DNA of 64,000 nt, taken from positions 1 through 64,000 of the forward strand of contig NZ_JBHVRO010000008.1 in assembly GCF_042885655.1 (NCBI RefSeq). The letters are read 5' to 3'. The translations under genes and the position numbers were made by a program. Positions 43,708-53,395 of the stretch are shown here, one piece after another; positions within the stretch are counted from its first letter, which is position 1; every line of letters begins with the position of its first letter. The notes under the pieces were generated by a model. The model had not been told where the DNA came from. It saw only the letters and a list, made by a program, of their open reading frames with translations, and made no database searches. The DNA comes from Psychrobacillus sp042885655. GTDB taxonomy: Bacteria; Bacillota; Bacilli; Bacillales_A; Planococcaceae.

Positions 43708-44148
43708 ATGGATATGATAGACGCGAAGATTTTAGAGGTTTTAAAGAAAAATGGAAGAGCTACTGCATCTGAAATTAGTAAAAAAGTTAACTTATCTATA
43801 CCAGCAGTATCGGAACGAATTAGAAAACTGGAAGATGCAAAAATTATTGAACAATATACGGTGAAAATCAATCGTGAAAAAATGGGTTTAAAATTATTAG
43901 CGATCATATTTTTGAATATTGACCATGCAGCAAATATTAAAAGTTTTAGAGAGGCAATCATCCCTTTTACGGAAGTAATTGAATGTCACCATATGGCTGG
44001 TGAATATGATTATATGTTAAAAGTATTAGTGGAAGATACGGCTGAATTAGAGATTTTACTAAATGACAAGCTAAAATCCATCCAAGGTGTTCGGACGTCC
44101 AATACGTTAATTGTATTATCCACTCTAAAAGAAAACACTAACAGGTAG
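43708..44148 (+). CDS. Lrp/AsnC-family transcriptional regulator
   Basis: 146 aa. N-terminal HTH (IDAKILEVLKKNGRATASEI, SIPAVSERIRKLEDAKII) and C-terminal RAM domain (CHHMAGEYDYMLKVLVED). These feast/famine regulators bind amino acids. AAAGGGGG precedes the ATG. It lies 11 bases before a LysE-type exporter gene, so it probably controls amino acid export. Confidence 0.93.
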   Translation: MDMIDAKILEVLKKNGRATASEISKKVNLSIPAVSERIRKLEDAKIIEQYTVKINREKMGLKLLAIIFLNIDHAANIKSFREAIIPFTEVIECHHMAGEYDYMLKVLVEDTAELEILLNDKLKSIQGVRTSNTLIVLSTLKENTNR

Positions 44149-44159
44149 GTGCGTAGCAG

Positions 44160-44771
44160 ATGATTTGGAAAGGGTTTCGATTTGGGTTGCTTTTACAGAT
44201 TGCAGTAGGGCCAATTTGTTTGTTTATATTTCAAACAGCTGCAGGGTCTGGTTTTTGGGCAGCGGAAATAGGTGTTTTAGGGGTAACGTTTGTAGATGTT
44301 TTTTATATACTTGCGGCCATATTCGGGATTGGAGCTATACTTGCGAAGTATAAAAAGACGAAGGGAATCATTCATTACATTGGAGCGGCTATTCTCATCG
44401 TTTTTGGTTTAAGTAATATACTAGGTTTTTGGGGAATTTCTCTCATCCGGAGCTTGGATTTTCATTCGGAGCAAAGTACTCATAGTGTTTTTTGGAAAAC
44501 ACTTGTTTTAACTCTATCCAATCCTTTAACGATTCTCTTTTGGGCAGGCGTCTTCTCTGCCAAAATAGGAGAAGAAAATTTGAAGCAAAAGGATTTATAT
44601 ATTTTTGGAATCGGAGCGGTATTATCTACTTTCATATTTTTAACCATTATCTCAGCGGTAGGCACTATATTAACATTATTTCTAGCGCCAATTTTACTGA
44701 GGGTGCTAAATTTTTCAGTAGGATTAGTATTAATAGCTTTCGGGATTAGAATTGTAGTAAAGGCAAGATAG
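44160..44771 (+). CDS. LysE-family amino acid exporter
   Basis: 203 aa with six membrane segments. The N-terminal GLLLQIAVGPICLFIF is the LysE/RhtB signature, and TLSNPLTILFWAGVF matches the conserved NP-x-T motif. It exports amino acids or similar compounds. It is in an operon with the Lrp/AsnC gene just upstream, the usual arrangement for an effector-induced exporter. Confidence 0.9.
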   Translation: MIWKGFRFGLLLQIAVGPICLFIFQTAAGSGFWAAEIGVLGVTFVDVFYILAAIFGIGAILAKYKKTKGIIHYIGAAILIVFGLSNILGFWGISLIRSLDFHSEQSTHSVFWKTLVLTLSNPLTILFWAGVFSAKIGEENLKQKDLYIFGIGAVLSTFIFLTIISAVGTILTLFLAPILLRVLNFSVGLVLIAFGIRIVVKAR

Positions 44772-44782
44772 CCAGTTTGAAA

Positions 44783-45574
44783 CTATTGAAGGTTCTCTAA
44801 TTCACTAGTATTAGCAAAGTATATATCGTAATCACCAAATTCTTTAAATCCGATATGGGTGCAAATAGGTGCAGAAGTACATTTAACAGCTTGAATCAAA
44901 GCAGCATTCGCACCCGAAGCACGCGCATCTTTCAAACGTTGGGTGACCATTGTTTTATAAATATTTCTCCCTCGCCAACCTGGATGTGTCGCAGAACCAC
45001 CTAGAAGGACTTTGGTTGTCTCTGGAATAAACACTAAGTTGGTCCAACCAACAATAATGCTAGAGCCTGTTAGATAGGCAAAATAGAATTGATTCTTTTT
45101 GTATGCTTGAACAGACGCAATGATTGCCTCATCTGTAAGACCCATTCCGTACATATTTGCTAATAGACTTGCGTTTTCCATCACTTTTTCTTTAGAAACT
45201 GGAATGACATCTACATTCGGGTTAATGGTGATTGGAATATCAAAGTTTTCTAATACCATCCCAACAGAGGATTCGCCCTTTACCATTCCCCTAGCTGACA
45301 AAAGAATGCCAAGATAAGATGGCGTATTTTTGGGGCCTACAGCCCAGCTGAAAGGGATGTCACCAAATTCTTTAAATACTAAATCAATTGTTTCTTCCAC
45401 ATTATACTCAGTCAGTATAGCTCCACCAACTGTGTTTGCAAAAGGATTACGGATTTTTTTGGAGCGTACTCCCTTTAGACCGGTTAAATTCAAGTGCTCT
45501 GTTACTCCCGGCACTTCATTAAAAATCAAAAACGGTAACGAATCTACCAATTGAAACATTTCATCTTGATTCAT
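44783..45574 (-). CDS. GNAT-family N-acetyltransferase, two-domain
   Basis: 263 aa. The N-terminal half (about 1-130) shows no clear motif; the C-terminal half is a GNAT domain with LGGSATHPGWRGRNIYKTM (acetyl-CoA loop, about 195-213) and PICTHIGFKEFGDYDIYF at the end. The substrate is unknown. AGAAGGGGAG lies upstream of the ATG. It converges on the LysE gene. Confidence 0.85.
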   Translation of the reverse strand: MNQDEMFQLVDSLPFLIFNEVPGVTEHLNLTGLKGVRSKKIRNPFANTVGGAILTEYNVEETIDLVFKEFGDIPFSWAVGPKNTPSYLGILLSARGMVKGESSVGMVLENFDIPITINPNVDVIPVSKEKVMENASLLANMYGMGLTDEAIIASVQAYKKNQFYFAYLTGSSIIVGWTNLVFIPETTKVLLGGSATHPGWRGRNIYKTMVTQRLKDARASGANAALIQAVKCTSAPICTHIGFKEFGDYDIYFANTSELENLQ

Positions 45575-45827
45575 GAATTTCTCCCCTTCTTTTAGTATTT
45601 TATCGTAGACATTTTATTCTCATAAATTAATGTGGATAACTGATTAATATGAGTTTATTTTAATAAAAATATTATACTTTTTAAGCCATTTTCCAAAACA
45701 GATTTTCGTTGTTTTGGAGGGTGGTTTCTTTTTATTTTATTCGAATGTTTGTTTTTCCTAGTTCTTGGGCAATACTTAGTCAAATTTAAAAGTGATTGTC
45801 AGATTACTTGTTAGGAGGAATTATGTA

Positions 45828-46565
45828 GTGAGAGCTAGAACTATTTTGTGCGTATTGTTATTCGCACTTTCATCGAATTCAGTATCATATGCACACGAAA
45901 TTTTCCCTGTCGCCACGTATGATCAAAATTTATCGATTTCTAAGGATTTAATAAATGAAGTAGTAGCCAATGAAAGTCAATTAGAAGAATACTATGTACA
46001 TTTTGAAGATGCATATAATATGAGAAAGTTTTTAGAACAAGTGCCGGAAACATACACAGTCGTTAAAGGCGATAATTTGTATCGGATTGCAATGGATCAT
46101 AATATATCATTGGAATCGCTTATGACTTGGAATGGACTTACAGGTGATTTAATTTACCCTGATGATGTGTTAATTGTGAGTGGTGATGAAGAGGAAATTG
46201 GATCAATTGAGGCCATAGAAGAGCCAGTAACCACGGTATCTGCACCAATTATTAGCCCTCCACCTGTCGGAGAAGGGAAAGAAATACTCGTTACAGCAAC
46301 GGCCTATACAGCATACTGTAATGGCTGTTCGGGTACTACCGCATATGGCATTGACCTACGAGCAAACCCTGATCAGAAAGTAATTGCAGTGGATCCAAGA
46401 ATTATTCCACTAGGTACAAAAGTTTGGGTGGAAGGATATGGAGAGGCTATTGCAGGGGATACAGGAGGAGCTATTAAGGGGAATAAAATCGATGTATTCA
46501 TCCCTTCTTATGACAGTGCAATGCAATGGGGAGTCAAAAAAGTAAAAATTAGAGTAATCAATTAA
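45828..46565 (+). CDS. Secreted LysM and 3D-domain cell wall protein
   Basis: About 245 aa. GTG at 45828 follows AGGAGGA by 8 bases; the frame continues upstream without a binding site. A signal peptide is followed by one LysM domain (YTVVKGDNLYRIAMDHNISL, about 75-120), a Ser/Pro/Thr linker and a 3D domain with the namesake aspartates (GDTGGAIKGNKIDVF). It resembles YocH/YabE-type peptidoglycan-binding enzymes, which cut cell wall glycan or peptide. Monocistronic. Confidence 0.92.
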   Translation: MRARTILCVLLFALSSNSVSYAHEIFPVATYDQNLSISKDLINEVVANESQLEEYYVHFEDAYNMRKFLEQVPETYTVVKGDNLYRIAMDHNISLESLMTWNGLTGDLIYPDDVLIVSGDEEEIGSIEAIEEPVTTVSAPIISPPPVGEGKEILVTATAYTAYCNGCSGTTAYGIDLRANPDQKVIAVDPRIIPLGTKVWVEGYGEAIAGDTGGAIKGNKIDVFIPSYDSAMQWGVKKVKIRVIN

Positions 46566-46733
46566 AAAGAGATGCCTATGTAATGTTTATTGCATAGGCT
46601 CTTTTACGTTAAAGAATAGGAAAGTATATCAATTTTCATGCCATTTCTAAGTAATAGAAATAATTCTTGAGAATATTCACATAATAAAGGATAATGAGAA
46701 AATTAATATATTACATATAGGAGTTGTACAAAC

Positions 46734-47642
46734 ATGGCTACTGAAACTCAAGCAAAAGAAAAATTGACAATACAACAAAAACAACTCGAAAATCGAGGGC
46801 GCTTATTAGTAAAATGCCCAGATAAACCGGGTATAGTATCTGCGCTATCTACTTTTTTACATAATCACGATTCAAATATTATGGAATCGAGCCAGTACTC
46901 CAGTGATCCAGAGAACGGTACATTCTTCATACGAGTAGAGTATCATTGTGATGAATTGCTCGCAAAATCAGAACAAATGGAGAAGGACTTTAAGGAAATT
47001 GCTTCTAACTATTCTATGCAATATGAATTTGCATATCCGAACGAGCGAAAGCGTTCTGCTATCTTTGTGTCTAAAGAGCCGCATTGTTTAATGGAGCTTT
47101 TGTGGGAATGGCAAAATGGCGATCTTGATACAGATATCGTAGTTGTTATTAGTAATCATGAAGATGCTAGACCTATTGTGGAGGCAGTAGGAATACCTTT
47201 TCATCATATTCCGGCAAATAAAGATATTCGGCAACAGGTGGAAGCGGAGCAGATTCGTCTAATGGAAGAGTATGAGGTAGATTTGTTAATCCTTGCGCGA
47301 TATATGCAAATTTTGACCCCAGACTTTGTAAACCATTTTGAAAATCGAATTATCAATATTCATCATTCGTTCTTGCCTGCGTTTATCGGTGCTGGTCCAT
47401 ATGAACGTGCATTTGAACGTGGCGTAAAACTAATCGGTGCAACGTCACATTATGTGACGAATAATTTAGATGAAGGTCCGATAATCGAGCAAGATGTGGA
47501 ACGAGTAGATCACCGAGACGATGTAGCTGAATTGAAAAAAATTGGTCGACTAATTGAACGTCGCGTACTCGTAAGAGCAGTAAAATGGCATTTGGAGAAC
47601 CGGATAATCGTGGAAGGCAATAAGACGATTTTGTTTCATTAA
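46734..47642 (+). CDS. purU: Formyltetrahydrofolate deformylase
   Basis: 302 aa, close to PurU. The N-terminal ACT domain (GRLLVKCPDKPGIVSALSTF) senses ligand; the C-terminal formyltransferase-like domain has the catalytic Asn-His-Asp residues (NIHHSFLPAF, about 222; NNLDEGPII, about 243). It releases formate from 10-formyl-THF and balances one-carbon pools. TAGGAGTTG precedes the ATG. Monocistronic with a strong terminator. Confidence 0.95.
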   Translation: MATETQAKEKLTIQQKQLENRGRLLVKCPDKPGIVSALSTFLHNHDSNIMESSQYSSDPENGTFFIRVEYHCDELLAKSEQMEKDFKEIASNYSMQYEFAYPNERKRSAIFVSKEPHCLMELLWEWQNGDLDTDIVVVISNHEDARPIVEAVGIPFHHIPANKDIRQQVEAEQIRLMEEYEVDLLILARYMQILTPDFVNHFENRIINIHHSFLPAFIGAGPYERAFERGVKLIGATSHYVTNNLDEGPIIEQDVERVDHRDDVAELKKIGRLIERRVLVRAVKWHLENRIIVEGNKTILFH

Positions 47643-47687
47643 GAGATTTTCAAGCTCCAAATAATATAGGGCTACTTTATATTTTAG

Positions 47688-47727
47688 AAATCCATGTCTC
47701 GAATTGCTTCGAGCTTGGATTTTTTTC
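47688..47727 (+). terminator. Terminator after purU
   Basis: AAATCCATGTCTCGAA pairs with TTCGAGCTTGGATT around TTGC and is followed by seven T. Confidence 0.88.
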
Positions 47728-47729
47728 AT

Positions 47730-47801
47730 TTGATCTAGGGTATGTCGGAAATGTTCTCACCTCCGGTTAAATTGGTCGCTGGTCTATTGCAACTAGTCTC
47801 G
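47730..47801. repeat. 21-bp-period TTGGTCTCG array
   Basis: TTGATCTAG (47730), ATGTTCTCA (47751), TTGGTCGCT (47772) and CTAGTCTCG (47793) stand at exact 21-base steps just after the purU terminator. Same family as 55059-55151. The rest of the 390-base gap shows no gene. Confidence 0.75.
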
Positions 47802-48032
47802 AAGTGCTTATAAGGGAAAGAGAAATCTCTTGTTTCAAACTGACATTAAGTAAGAGGGAAGTCTCCTTTTTGATTTATTGATTACACAAACAGTATCTAT
47901 ACCTTGCATAACAATAGCTTTACAAATTTTACTTAACCTTATTAAGATATCCATACTTTCTTAATGTTTGTTTCGTATGATTTGACTTGTAAGCAAATCA
48001 AAACAAACACAAACAAATGGAGGTTCGCATTC

Positions 48033-49121
48033 ATGTCTATGAAACGTGTATGGAAGAAAAGTTTAGTTAGCGTGTTAGCTTTATCGCTTTTAGCAGCTTG
48101 TTCTGATAGTGCAGCAAAAACAACTGTCAAAGGGAATGATTTGACGTTGGATGAAATAACAGAAAAAGCAAAAGAAGAAGGTACTGTAAATTCGGTTGGT
48201 ATGCCAGATTCTTGGGCGAACTGGGTGGAAACTTGGGATGAGCTTGGAACAGAGTATAGTTTGAAACATACGGATACAGATATGTCTAGTGCAGAAGAGC
48301 TTGCGAAGTTTGAAGCAGAAAAAGAAGATGCTACTGCTGATATCGGTGACGTAGGTATTGCATTTGGACCGATTGCAAAAGATAAAGGCTTAACTTTACC
48401 ATACAAAACATCTTATTGGGACGAAATTCCTGAATGGGCAAAAGACGATGAAGGCAACTGGGTTGTTGGCTATACTGGAACAATTTCATTTTTAACAGAT
48501 ACAAATAATGTGAAAAATCCTCCAAAATCATGGGAAGATATCAAAAATGGAGATTATGTAGTTAGTATTGGAGATGCTTTAACTGCTAACCAAGCACAGT
48601 TTGCTATTTTAGCAGCGGCTATGGCTTTTGGTGGAGATGAAAGTAATCTTCAACCAGGAATTGATTTCTTTGCAGAGCTTGCTAAACAAGGTCGTTTAAA
48701 AGGAGATCCATCTGTTGCGAATTTAGAAAAAGGTGAAATTGATGTTGCGATTCTTTGGGATTTTAACTCTTTAGGTTACCGTAGCCAAATTGATGAATCT
48801 CGCTTTGATGTAGTAATTCCAGAAGAAGGATCAGTTATTTCTGGGTATGCAACAGTTATTAATAAATATGCGAAAAATCCACATGCAGCTATGTTAACTC
48901 GTGAATATATTTTATCGGATGCTGGACAAGAAAATCTTGCAAAAGGTTATGCACGTCCAATTCGTGAAAATGTAAAACTTTCTGCAGAAGTAAAAGATCT
49001 ACTTTTACCACAAGAAATGTACAAAAATGCGAAACCTGTAGGAGATCAAAAGGCATGGGAAGAAACAACAAAAAAAATTCCACAAATGTTCCAAGAACAG
49101 GTTTTAATCCATGTTAAATAA
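48033..49121 (+). CDS. ABC transporter substrate-binding lipoprotein (thiamine/iron/phosphonate-like class)
   Basis: 362 aa. Lipoprotein signal ends in SLLAAC. The mature protein is a type 2 binding protein of the class that includes ThiB, Fe(III) and 2-aminoethylphosphonate binders (PKSWEDIKNGDYVVSIGD, ISGYATVINKYAKNPHAA). TGGAGG precedes the ATG. It overlaps the phosphatase-superfamily gene by 11 bases and heads a seven-gene operon. The enzyme partners favour a phosphorylated substrate (inference). Confidence 0.9.
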   Translation: MSMKRVWKKSLVSVLALSLLAACSDSAAKTTVKGNDLTLDEITEKAKEEGTVNSVGMPDSWANWVETWDELGTEYSLKHTDTDMSSAEELAKFEAEKEDATADIGDVGIAFGPIAKDKGLTLPYKTSYWDEIPEWAKDDEGNWVVGYTGTISFLTDTNNVKNPPKSWEDIKNGDYVVSIGDALTANQAQFAILAAAMAFGGDESNLQPGIDFFAELAKQGRLKGDPSVANLEKGEIDVAILWDFNSLGYRSQIDESRFDVVIPEEGSVISGYATVINKYAKNPHAAMLTREYILSDAGQENLAKGYARPIRENVKLSAEVKDLLLPQEMYKNAKPVGDQKAWEETTKKIPQMFQEQVLIHVK

Positions 49122-49947
49122 AAAAGTAGTGCTCATCGTAGTGGATGCCCTTCGATATGATACGGCTTGTACACACATGGGATATATGCAACATTTGGTT
49201 GAGCGAGGTGCTGCAGCACGCTATGAAGTCCGCTCGGAAGTACCTTCTTTATCTCGACCACTATATGAAACTATTTTAACGGGTACGCCACCTCTTATTC
49301 ATGGGGTGACGAGTAATATGACGGTTCGCTTATCGAATCAAACAAGCTTATTCCACTTAGCAAAAAGCAGCGGTAAAACTACCGCTGCAGCTGCTTACTA
49401 CTGGGTAAGTGAACTTTATAATCATGCACCATTTCGTCATTTTGAAGACCGAATTCAATTAGATACAAAGTTACCTATTGAAAACGGCTTATTCTATTTT
49501 GAAGATCATTATCCAGATAGTCATTTATTTGCAGAAGCTGCTTGGTTAATGGATCAAAAGAAACCTGACTTACTTTATATCCATCCAATGAATGTGGATG
49601 ATGATGGACATAAGTTTACGGCTGATTCGAAGGAATATCGTAATCGTGTGTTAGCTGTGGATGCGCTGCTTTCTCTATTTATTCCTAAGTGTTTGGAACA
49701 AGGGTATGAAGTAATTGTGACCGCTGATCATGGGATGACAAGTGACGGCAATCATGGCGGAAATACAACAGAAGACCGACATGTACCCATGTTTGTTTTA
49801 TCCAAACATGTGAGAGCAGGAATAAATGAAGGAATCGTTTCTCAACTTCAAGTGGCACCTTTAGTTTGCCATTTACTAAATATTGAACCTTCAGAGGAAA
49901 TGGTTCCGCTCCTCTTAGAAGGTGTACGTATGCTAAAAGAGGCCTAG
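49111..49947 (+). CDS. Alkaline-phosphatase-superfamily phosphodiesterase/phosphonate-hydrolase-like enzyme
   Basis: 278 aa, no signal peptide, so cytosolic. All ligands of the two-metal site of the superfamily can be placed: D12 (VVDALRYD), nucleophile S48 (PSLSRP), D163 and H167 (VDDDGHK), D206 and H207 (TADHGM) and H224 (DRHVP). Relatives are nucleotide pyrophosphatases, phosphodiesterases and phosphonoacetate hydrolase. The gene sits inside an importer operon, so the imported compound is probably its substrate. Its stop codon lies within a palindrome that may be a terminator. Confidence 0.88.
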   Translation: MLNKKVVLIVVDALRYDTACTHMGYMQHLVERGAAARYEVRSEVPSLSRPLYETILTGTPPLIHGVTSNMTVRLSNQTSLFHLAKSSGKTTAAAAYYWVSELYNHAPFRHFEDRIQLDTKLPIENGLFYFEDHYPDSHLFAEAAWLMDQKKPDLLYIHPMNVDDDGHKFTADSKEYRNRVLAVDALLSLFIPKCLEQGYEVIVTADHGMTSDGNHGGNTTEDRHVPMFVLSKHVRAGINEGIVSQLQVAPLVCHLLNIEPSEEMVPLLLEGVRMLKEA

Positions 49948-49956
49948 GCCTCTTTT
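49935..49956 (+). terminator. Attenuator palindrome after the phosphatase-like gene
   Basis: AAAAGAGGCCTAGGCCTCTTTT is a perfect 22-base palindrome followed by CTTTT. The TAG stop codon of the gene is inside it. Partial termination here would lower expression of the permeases relative to the binding protein and enzyme. Confidence 0.65.
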
Positions 49957-49993
49957 CTTTTATAAGCAACAGAAACAGGAAGGACTGATCGAG

Positions 49994-50827
49994 ATGAAAT
50001 CTAAAAAGCAATTGTTCGTTTGGATACTACCATTTCTAGTGCTCATCTTATTGTTTTTCATTGTTCCACTTGTATATATGGTTATATCCAGTTTTAGTAA
50101 TAGTGATGGACTTACGTTGGATCAATATAAATCAGCACTAACGAATAGTTATATTTTACAAGGGTTTAAAAATAGTATTACGCTGTCAGCGGTTTCTGCT
50201 TTGATAGCGTTAGTTGTTACAATGTTCGCTGTGTATGCGATAATGCGGTTTTCTGAGCCAGTACGAGAAAAAGTGTTAATCATTTCTAATTTAACGTCAA
50301 ACTTCTCTGGTATCCCTTTAGCATTTGCGTTTATTGTATTGCTTGGGAACAGTGGTTTGTTTACATTGTTATTTGAAAAATGGGGAATTGATGCTCTTTC
50401 ATCGTTCTCATTATATAGCTGGAGTGGGTTATTGCTTATATATGTTTACTTTCAATTACCGCTTTCGCTTATGCTGTTGTATCCAATTTACTATGGAATT
50501 CAACAACAATGGAAGGATGCTGCTGCATTACTTGGGGCGTCAACATTTCAATTTTGGACTAAAATAGGGATTCCTATTATGCTTCCTGGTATTGTTGGGA
50601 CGTTTAGTGTGCTGTTTGCGAATGCAATGGGGGCCTATGCTTCAGCATATGCGCTGACAGCAAGTAACTATAATTTAGTCGCGATACGAATTGGAGCACT
50701 GTTGTCAGGCGATATTTTCGCACAACCAGAACTTGCAAGTGCGATTGCAGTTTTACTTGGCGTGACAATGATTACCGCGATGTTGTTAAGTGAGTGGAGT
50801 ATTAAGAGAACTAGGAGGAATTTATAG
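49994..50827 (+). CDS. ABC transporter permease
   Basis: 277 aa, six membrane segments and an EAA-type loop (QQWKDAAALLGASTFQFW). It matches permeases of the spermidine/iron/2-aminoethylphosphonate class. AGGAAGGA precedes the ATG. The stop overlaps the next permease start. Forms a heterodimer with the protein encoded at 50827. Confidence 0.9.
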   Translation: MKSKKQLFVWILPFLVLILLFFIVPLVYMVISSFSNSDGLTLDQYKSALTNSYILQGFKNSITLSAVSALIALVVTMFAVYAIMRFSEPVREKVLIISNLTSNFSGIPLAFAFIVLLGNSGLFTLLFEKWGIDALSSFSLYSWSGLLLIYVYFQLPLSLMLLYPIYYGIQQQWKDAAALLGASTFQFWTKIGIPIMLPGIVGTFSVLFANAMGAYASAYALTASNYNLVAIRIGALLSGDIFAQPELASAIAVLLGVTMITAMLLSEWSIKRTRRNL

Positions 50828-51612
50828 TGAAAAAAAGAGGATTTGCTGATCTATTTTTTATCTTCCTAATGATATATTTATTCGTCCCAATCTTAGCAAC
50901 AACGCTTTATGCATTTGCAACGAATTGGAATAAAACTGTGTTACCAGAGGGATTAACGTTTAAATGGTTAGCTACTTTGTTTCAAGATACGAGTTTCATC
51001 GAAGCTTTCGGTCGATCTGTATTACTTTCTGGGGGAGCAGTTATCATCGCTTTATTGTTTATTGTACCTGCCATTTTTGTCATTGTTCTTTATTTTCCAA
51101 AGTATGAGAAATGGATTCAAGTGGCGATTGTACTGGTATATGCATTTCCAGGAGTAATTTTAGCAGTAGGTTTAATCCGCGCATATTCAGGAATCGGCGT
51201 GCCGATGATTTTTATTGTTTTAGGGGCGTATGTCATTAGTATTTTGCCATACATCTATCAAGGGACACGCAATAGCTTGCGAAATGTGAATGCTCGGCAG
51301 TTGCTAGATGCAGCAGAATTACTAGGAGCTACTAAGCTCCAAGCATTTATAAAGGTTTTATTACCTGCCGTTTATCCAGGCCTGTTTGCAGGTGCGCTAC
51401 TATCATTTTCCGTTTTGTTTGGGGAATTTGTTTTGATTAACCTAGTAGTTGGTTCGCGTTTTGAAACAGTTCAAATATATCTAATGAAAAAATTAAGTAC
51501 AAGTGGGCATATCGCAAGTGCTGTTGTATTTGTTTACTTAGTGCTGATGGGCGTATTAACCTTTATCATCTCCGTCCTAACTAAACGATCGAAAGGTGTT
51601 GCAAATACATGA
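50827..51612 (+). CDS. ABC transporter permease
   Basis: 261 aa with six membrane segments and an EAA loop (ARQLLDAAELLGATKLQAF). GTG start with TAGGAGG upstream; it shares a base with the preceding stop and overlaps the ATPase gene. Second permease of the importer. Confidence 0.9.
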   Translation: MKKRGFADLFFIFLMIYLFVPILATTLYAFATNWNKTVLPEGLTFKWLATLFQDTSFIEAFGRSVLLSGGAVIIALLFIVPAIFVIVLYFPKYEKWIQVAIVLVYAFPGVILAVGLIRAYSGIGVPMIFIVLGAYVISILPYIYQGTRNSLRNVNARQLLDAAELLGATKLQAFIKVLLPAVYPGLFAGALLSFSVLFGEFVLINLVVGSRFETVQIYLMKKLSTSGHIASAVVFVYLVLMGVLTFIISVLTKRSKGVANT

Positions 51613-52613
51613 GTTATTTAGTGATTGAGGGTCTTCATAAAGAGTATGGCGCGAATACGGTGTTATCTAATATTGATATGACGATTGAAAAAGGTGAGTT
51701 TGTAACGTTGCTAGGTCCAAGCGGTTGTGGGAAAAGTACCATTTTACGAATTATTGCCGGGCTCACAGATGCAACATCAGGAGCGGTGAAAATTGAAGGA
51801 AAAGTAATGAATAATATTCAGCCGAAAAACCGGGAAGTAGGAATGGTGTTTCAATCTTATGCATTATTTCCGAACATGACGGTGAAAGAGAACGTTGCTT
51901 TTGGGTTGAAAATCAAAAAAGTGGAAGCGAAAGAAATTGATCGACTAGTAGAGGAAATACTTAAGATTGTCGATTTGTCCGATAAAGTGAATGCTTATCC
52001 GCATGAATTATCTGGTGGTCAGCAGCAACGTGTTGCACTTGCGCGAGCGCTAATTGTGCGTCCTAAGGTTTTATTGTTAGATGAACCACTAAGTGCTTTA
52101 GATGCTCAAATTCGTAAAAAGTTACAAGCAGACTTACGTTCCATTCAGATGAAGCTCGGCATTACGATGATTTTGGTAACACATGACCAAGAAGAAGCAA
52201 TGGCTGTTTCCGATAAGATTTTCGTTATGAATAAAGGAGAAATTGCTCAAAGAGGAACTCCTACTGAAATTTATACGAAGCCAGAAAATGAATTTATCGC
52301 TAAATTTATCGGGAATTATAATGTATTTACGCGTAAAGAGCTGGAGCAAATGATTGGCGACACATTACCTGGTGAAGGTTTGAAATTTGCCATTCGTCCA
52401 GAAGCAATTCATTTGGAAGCAGCTCTAGGAGATTTAAATATTATTGGAATTGCGAAAGAATCAGTCATGAGCGGAAACGTTATTCGTACGCTTTTTCAAG
52501 CAGGTGAAAGAACATTCTCTGTGGAGCAGCTTTATCAAAGAGGGTATGCAATGGAGCTAGGAAGGGCATATGAATGCTATATTGCACGTGAAGATGTGAT
52601 TGAGCTAACATGA
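51609..52613 (+). CDS. ABC transporter ATP-binding protein (PotA/FbpC-like)
   Basis: 334 aa. Walker A GPSGCGKST (about 36-44), Q-loop QSYALF, signature LSGGQQQR, Walker B LLLDEP and switch His in VTHDQ. A C-terminal TOBE-like domain (KFAIRPEAIHLEAALG) is present, as in binding-protein-dependent importers of this class. It overlaps genes on both sides, so all of the transporter is translationally coupled. Confidence 0.95.
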   Translation: MSYLVIEGLHKEYGANTVLSNIDMTIEKGEFVTLLGPSGCGKSTILRIIAGLTDATSGAVKIEGKVMNNIQPKNREVGMVFQSYALFPNMTVKENVAFGLKIKKVEAKEIDRLVEEILKIVDLSDKVNAYPHELSGGQQQRVALARALIVRPKVLLLDEPLSALDAQIRKKLQADLRSIQMKLGITMILVTHDQEEAMAVSDKIFVMNKGEIAQRGTPTEIYTKPENEFIAKFIGNYNVFTRKELEQMIGDTLPGEGLKFAIRPEAIHLEAALGDLNIIGIAKESVMSGNVIRTLFQAGERTFSVEQLYQRGYAMELGRAYECYIAREDVIELT

Positions 52614-53395
52614 CACACTCGAAGCTTGAACGTTTTGAACATATATTAAGTAGGCTAGAATTTGATGGGAAGATTGTTGTGTCTGCTATTGCAGAAGAGT
52701 TAAATGTTGCTCCGGAAACCATTCGAAGAGACTTTGATGAGTTGGAGGAACAGCATTTATTGACAAGGGTTCATGGTGGAGCTGTGAAGTTTATTAATTT
52801 GCGAAAAGAACCTGAGTTTTTACGAAAGATGGATATGCAAAGAGAAGTGAAACTTGAAATTGCAAAAGTTGCAGCTATGAGAATCAGCGATGGCGATACA
52901 ATCGCAGTGGATGTAGGGACAACAACGGTTCATATAGCGGACTACTTAGTGGAAGTGAACAATGTAACGGTTGTCACAAACTCCATCGCTGCTGCTGAAA
53001 GGTTTAATTTGGCAATCGAAGAAAAGCGAATGACCGGAAAAGTGATTTTGCTAGGAGGAACTACGAATCCTGCACAGTCTTCCGTTGGCGGTGCGATGAC
53101 TTTACAGTGGTTAAGTAAAATGAATTTAGATAAAGCGTTTTTATCGTGCGGTGGAGTAGAATCAGGTATTGTTTATGATTACGACTTAGATGAATCGCTC
53201 GTTTCAGCGAAAATGGTAGAAAATAGTTTTAGTTGTATTTTGTTAGCTGATTATTCCAAAATGAATCAGAAATCGTTTTATACAATTTGTGGGTTAAATG
53301 AGTTGTCAGAAGTAATTTCAAATGAGAGATATCCAGCAGATTGGCATGGATACGATGGTACATGGACTGTGGTAAATGGAGGTAATTGTAAATGA
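52610..53395 (+). CDS. DeoR/GlpR-family transcriptional regulator
   Basis: 261 aa. N-terminal DeoR HTH (ISAIAEELNVAPETIRRDFDEL, then VHGGAV) and C-terminal DeoRC domain (AAMRISDGDTIAVDVGTTT, IVTNSIAAAERF). Members bind phosphorylated sugars or related phosphates. It overlaps the ATPase and PHP genes (ATGA junctions), so it is part of the operon it presumably controls. A phosphorylated intermediate made by the two hydrolases is a logical inducer (inference). Confidence 0.93.
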   Translation: MTHSKLERFEHILSRLEFDGKIVVSAIAEELNVAPETIRRDFDELEEQHLLTRVHGGAVKFINLRKEPEFLRKMDMQREVKLEIAKVAAMRISDGDTIAVDVGTTTVHIADYLVEVNNVTVVTNSIAAAERFNLAIEEKRMTGKVILLGGTTNPAQSSVGGAMTLQWLSKMNLDKAFLSCGGVESGIVYDYDLDESLVSAKMVENSFSCILLADYSKMNQKSFYTICGLNELSEVISNERYPADWHGYDGTWTVVNGGNCK

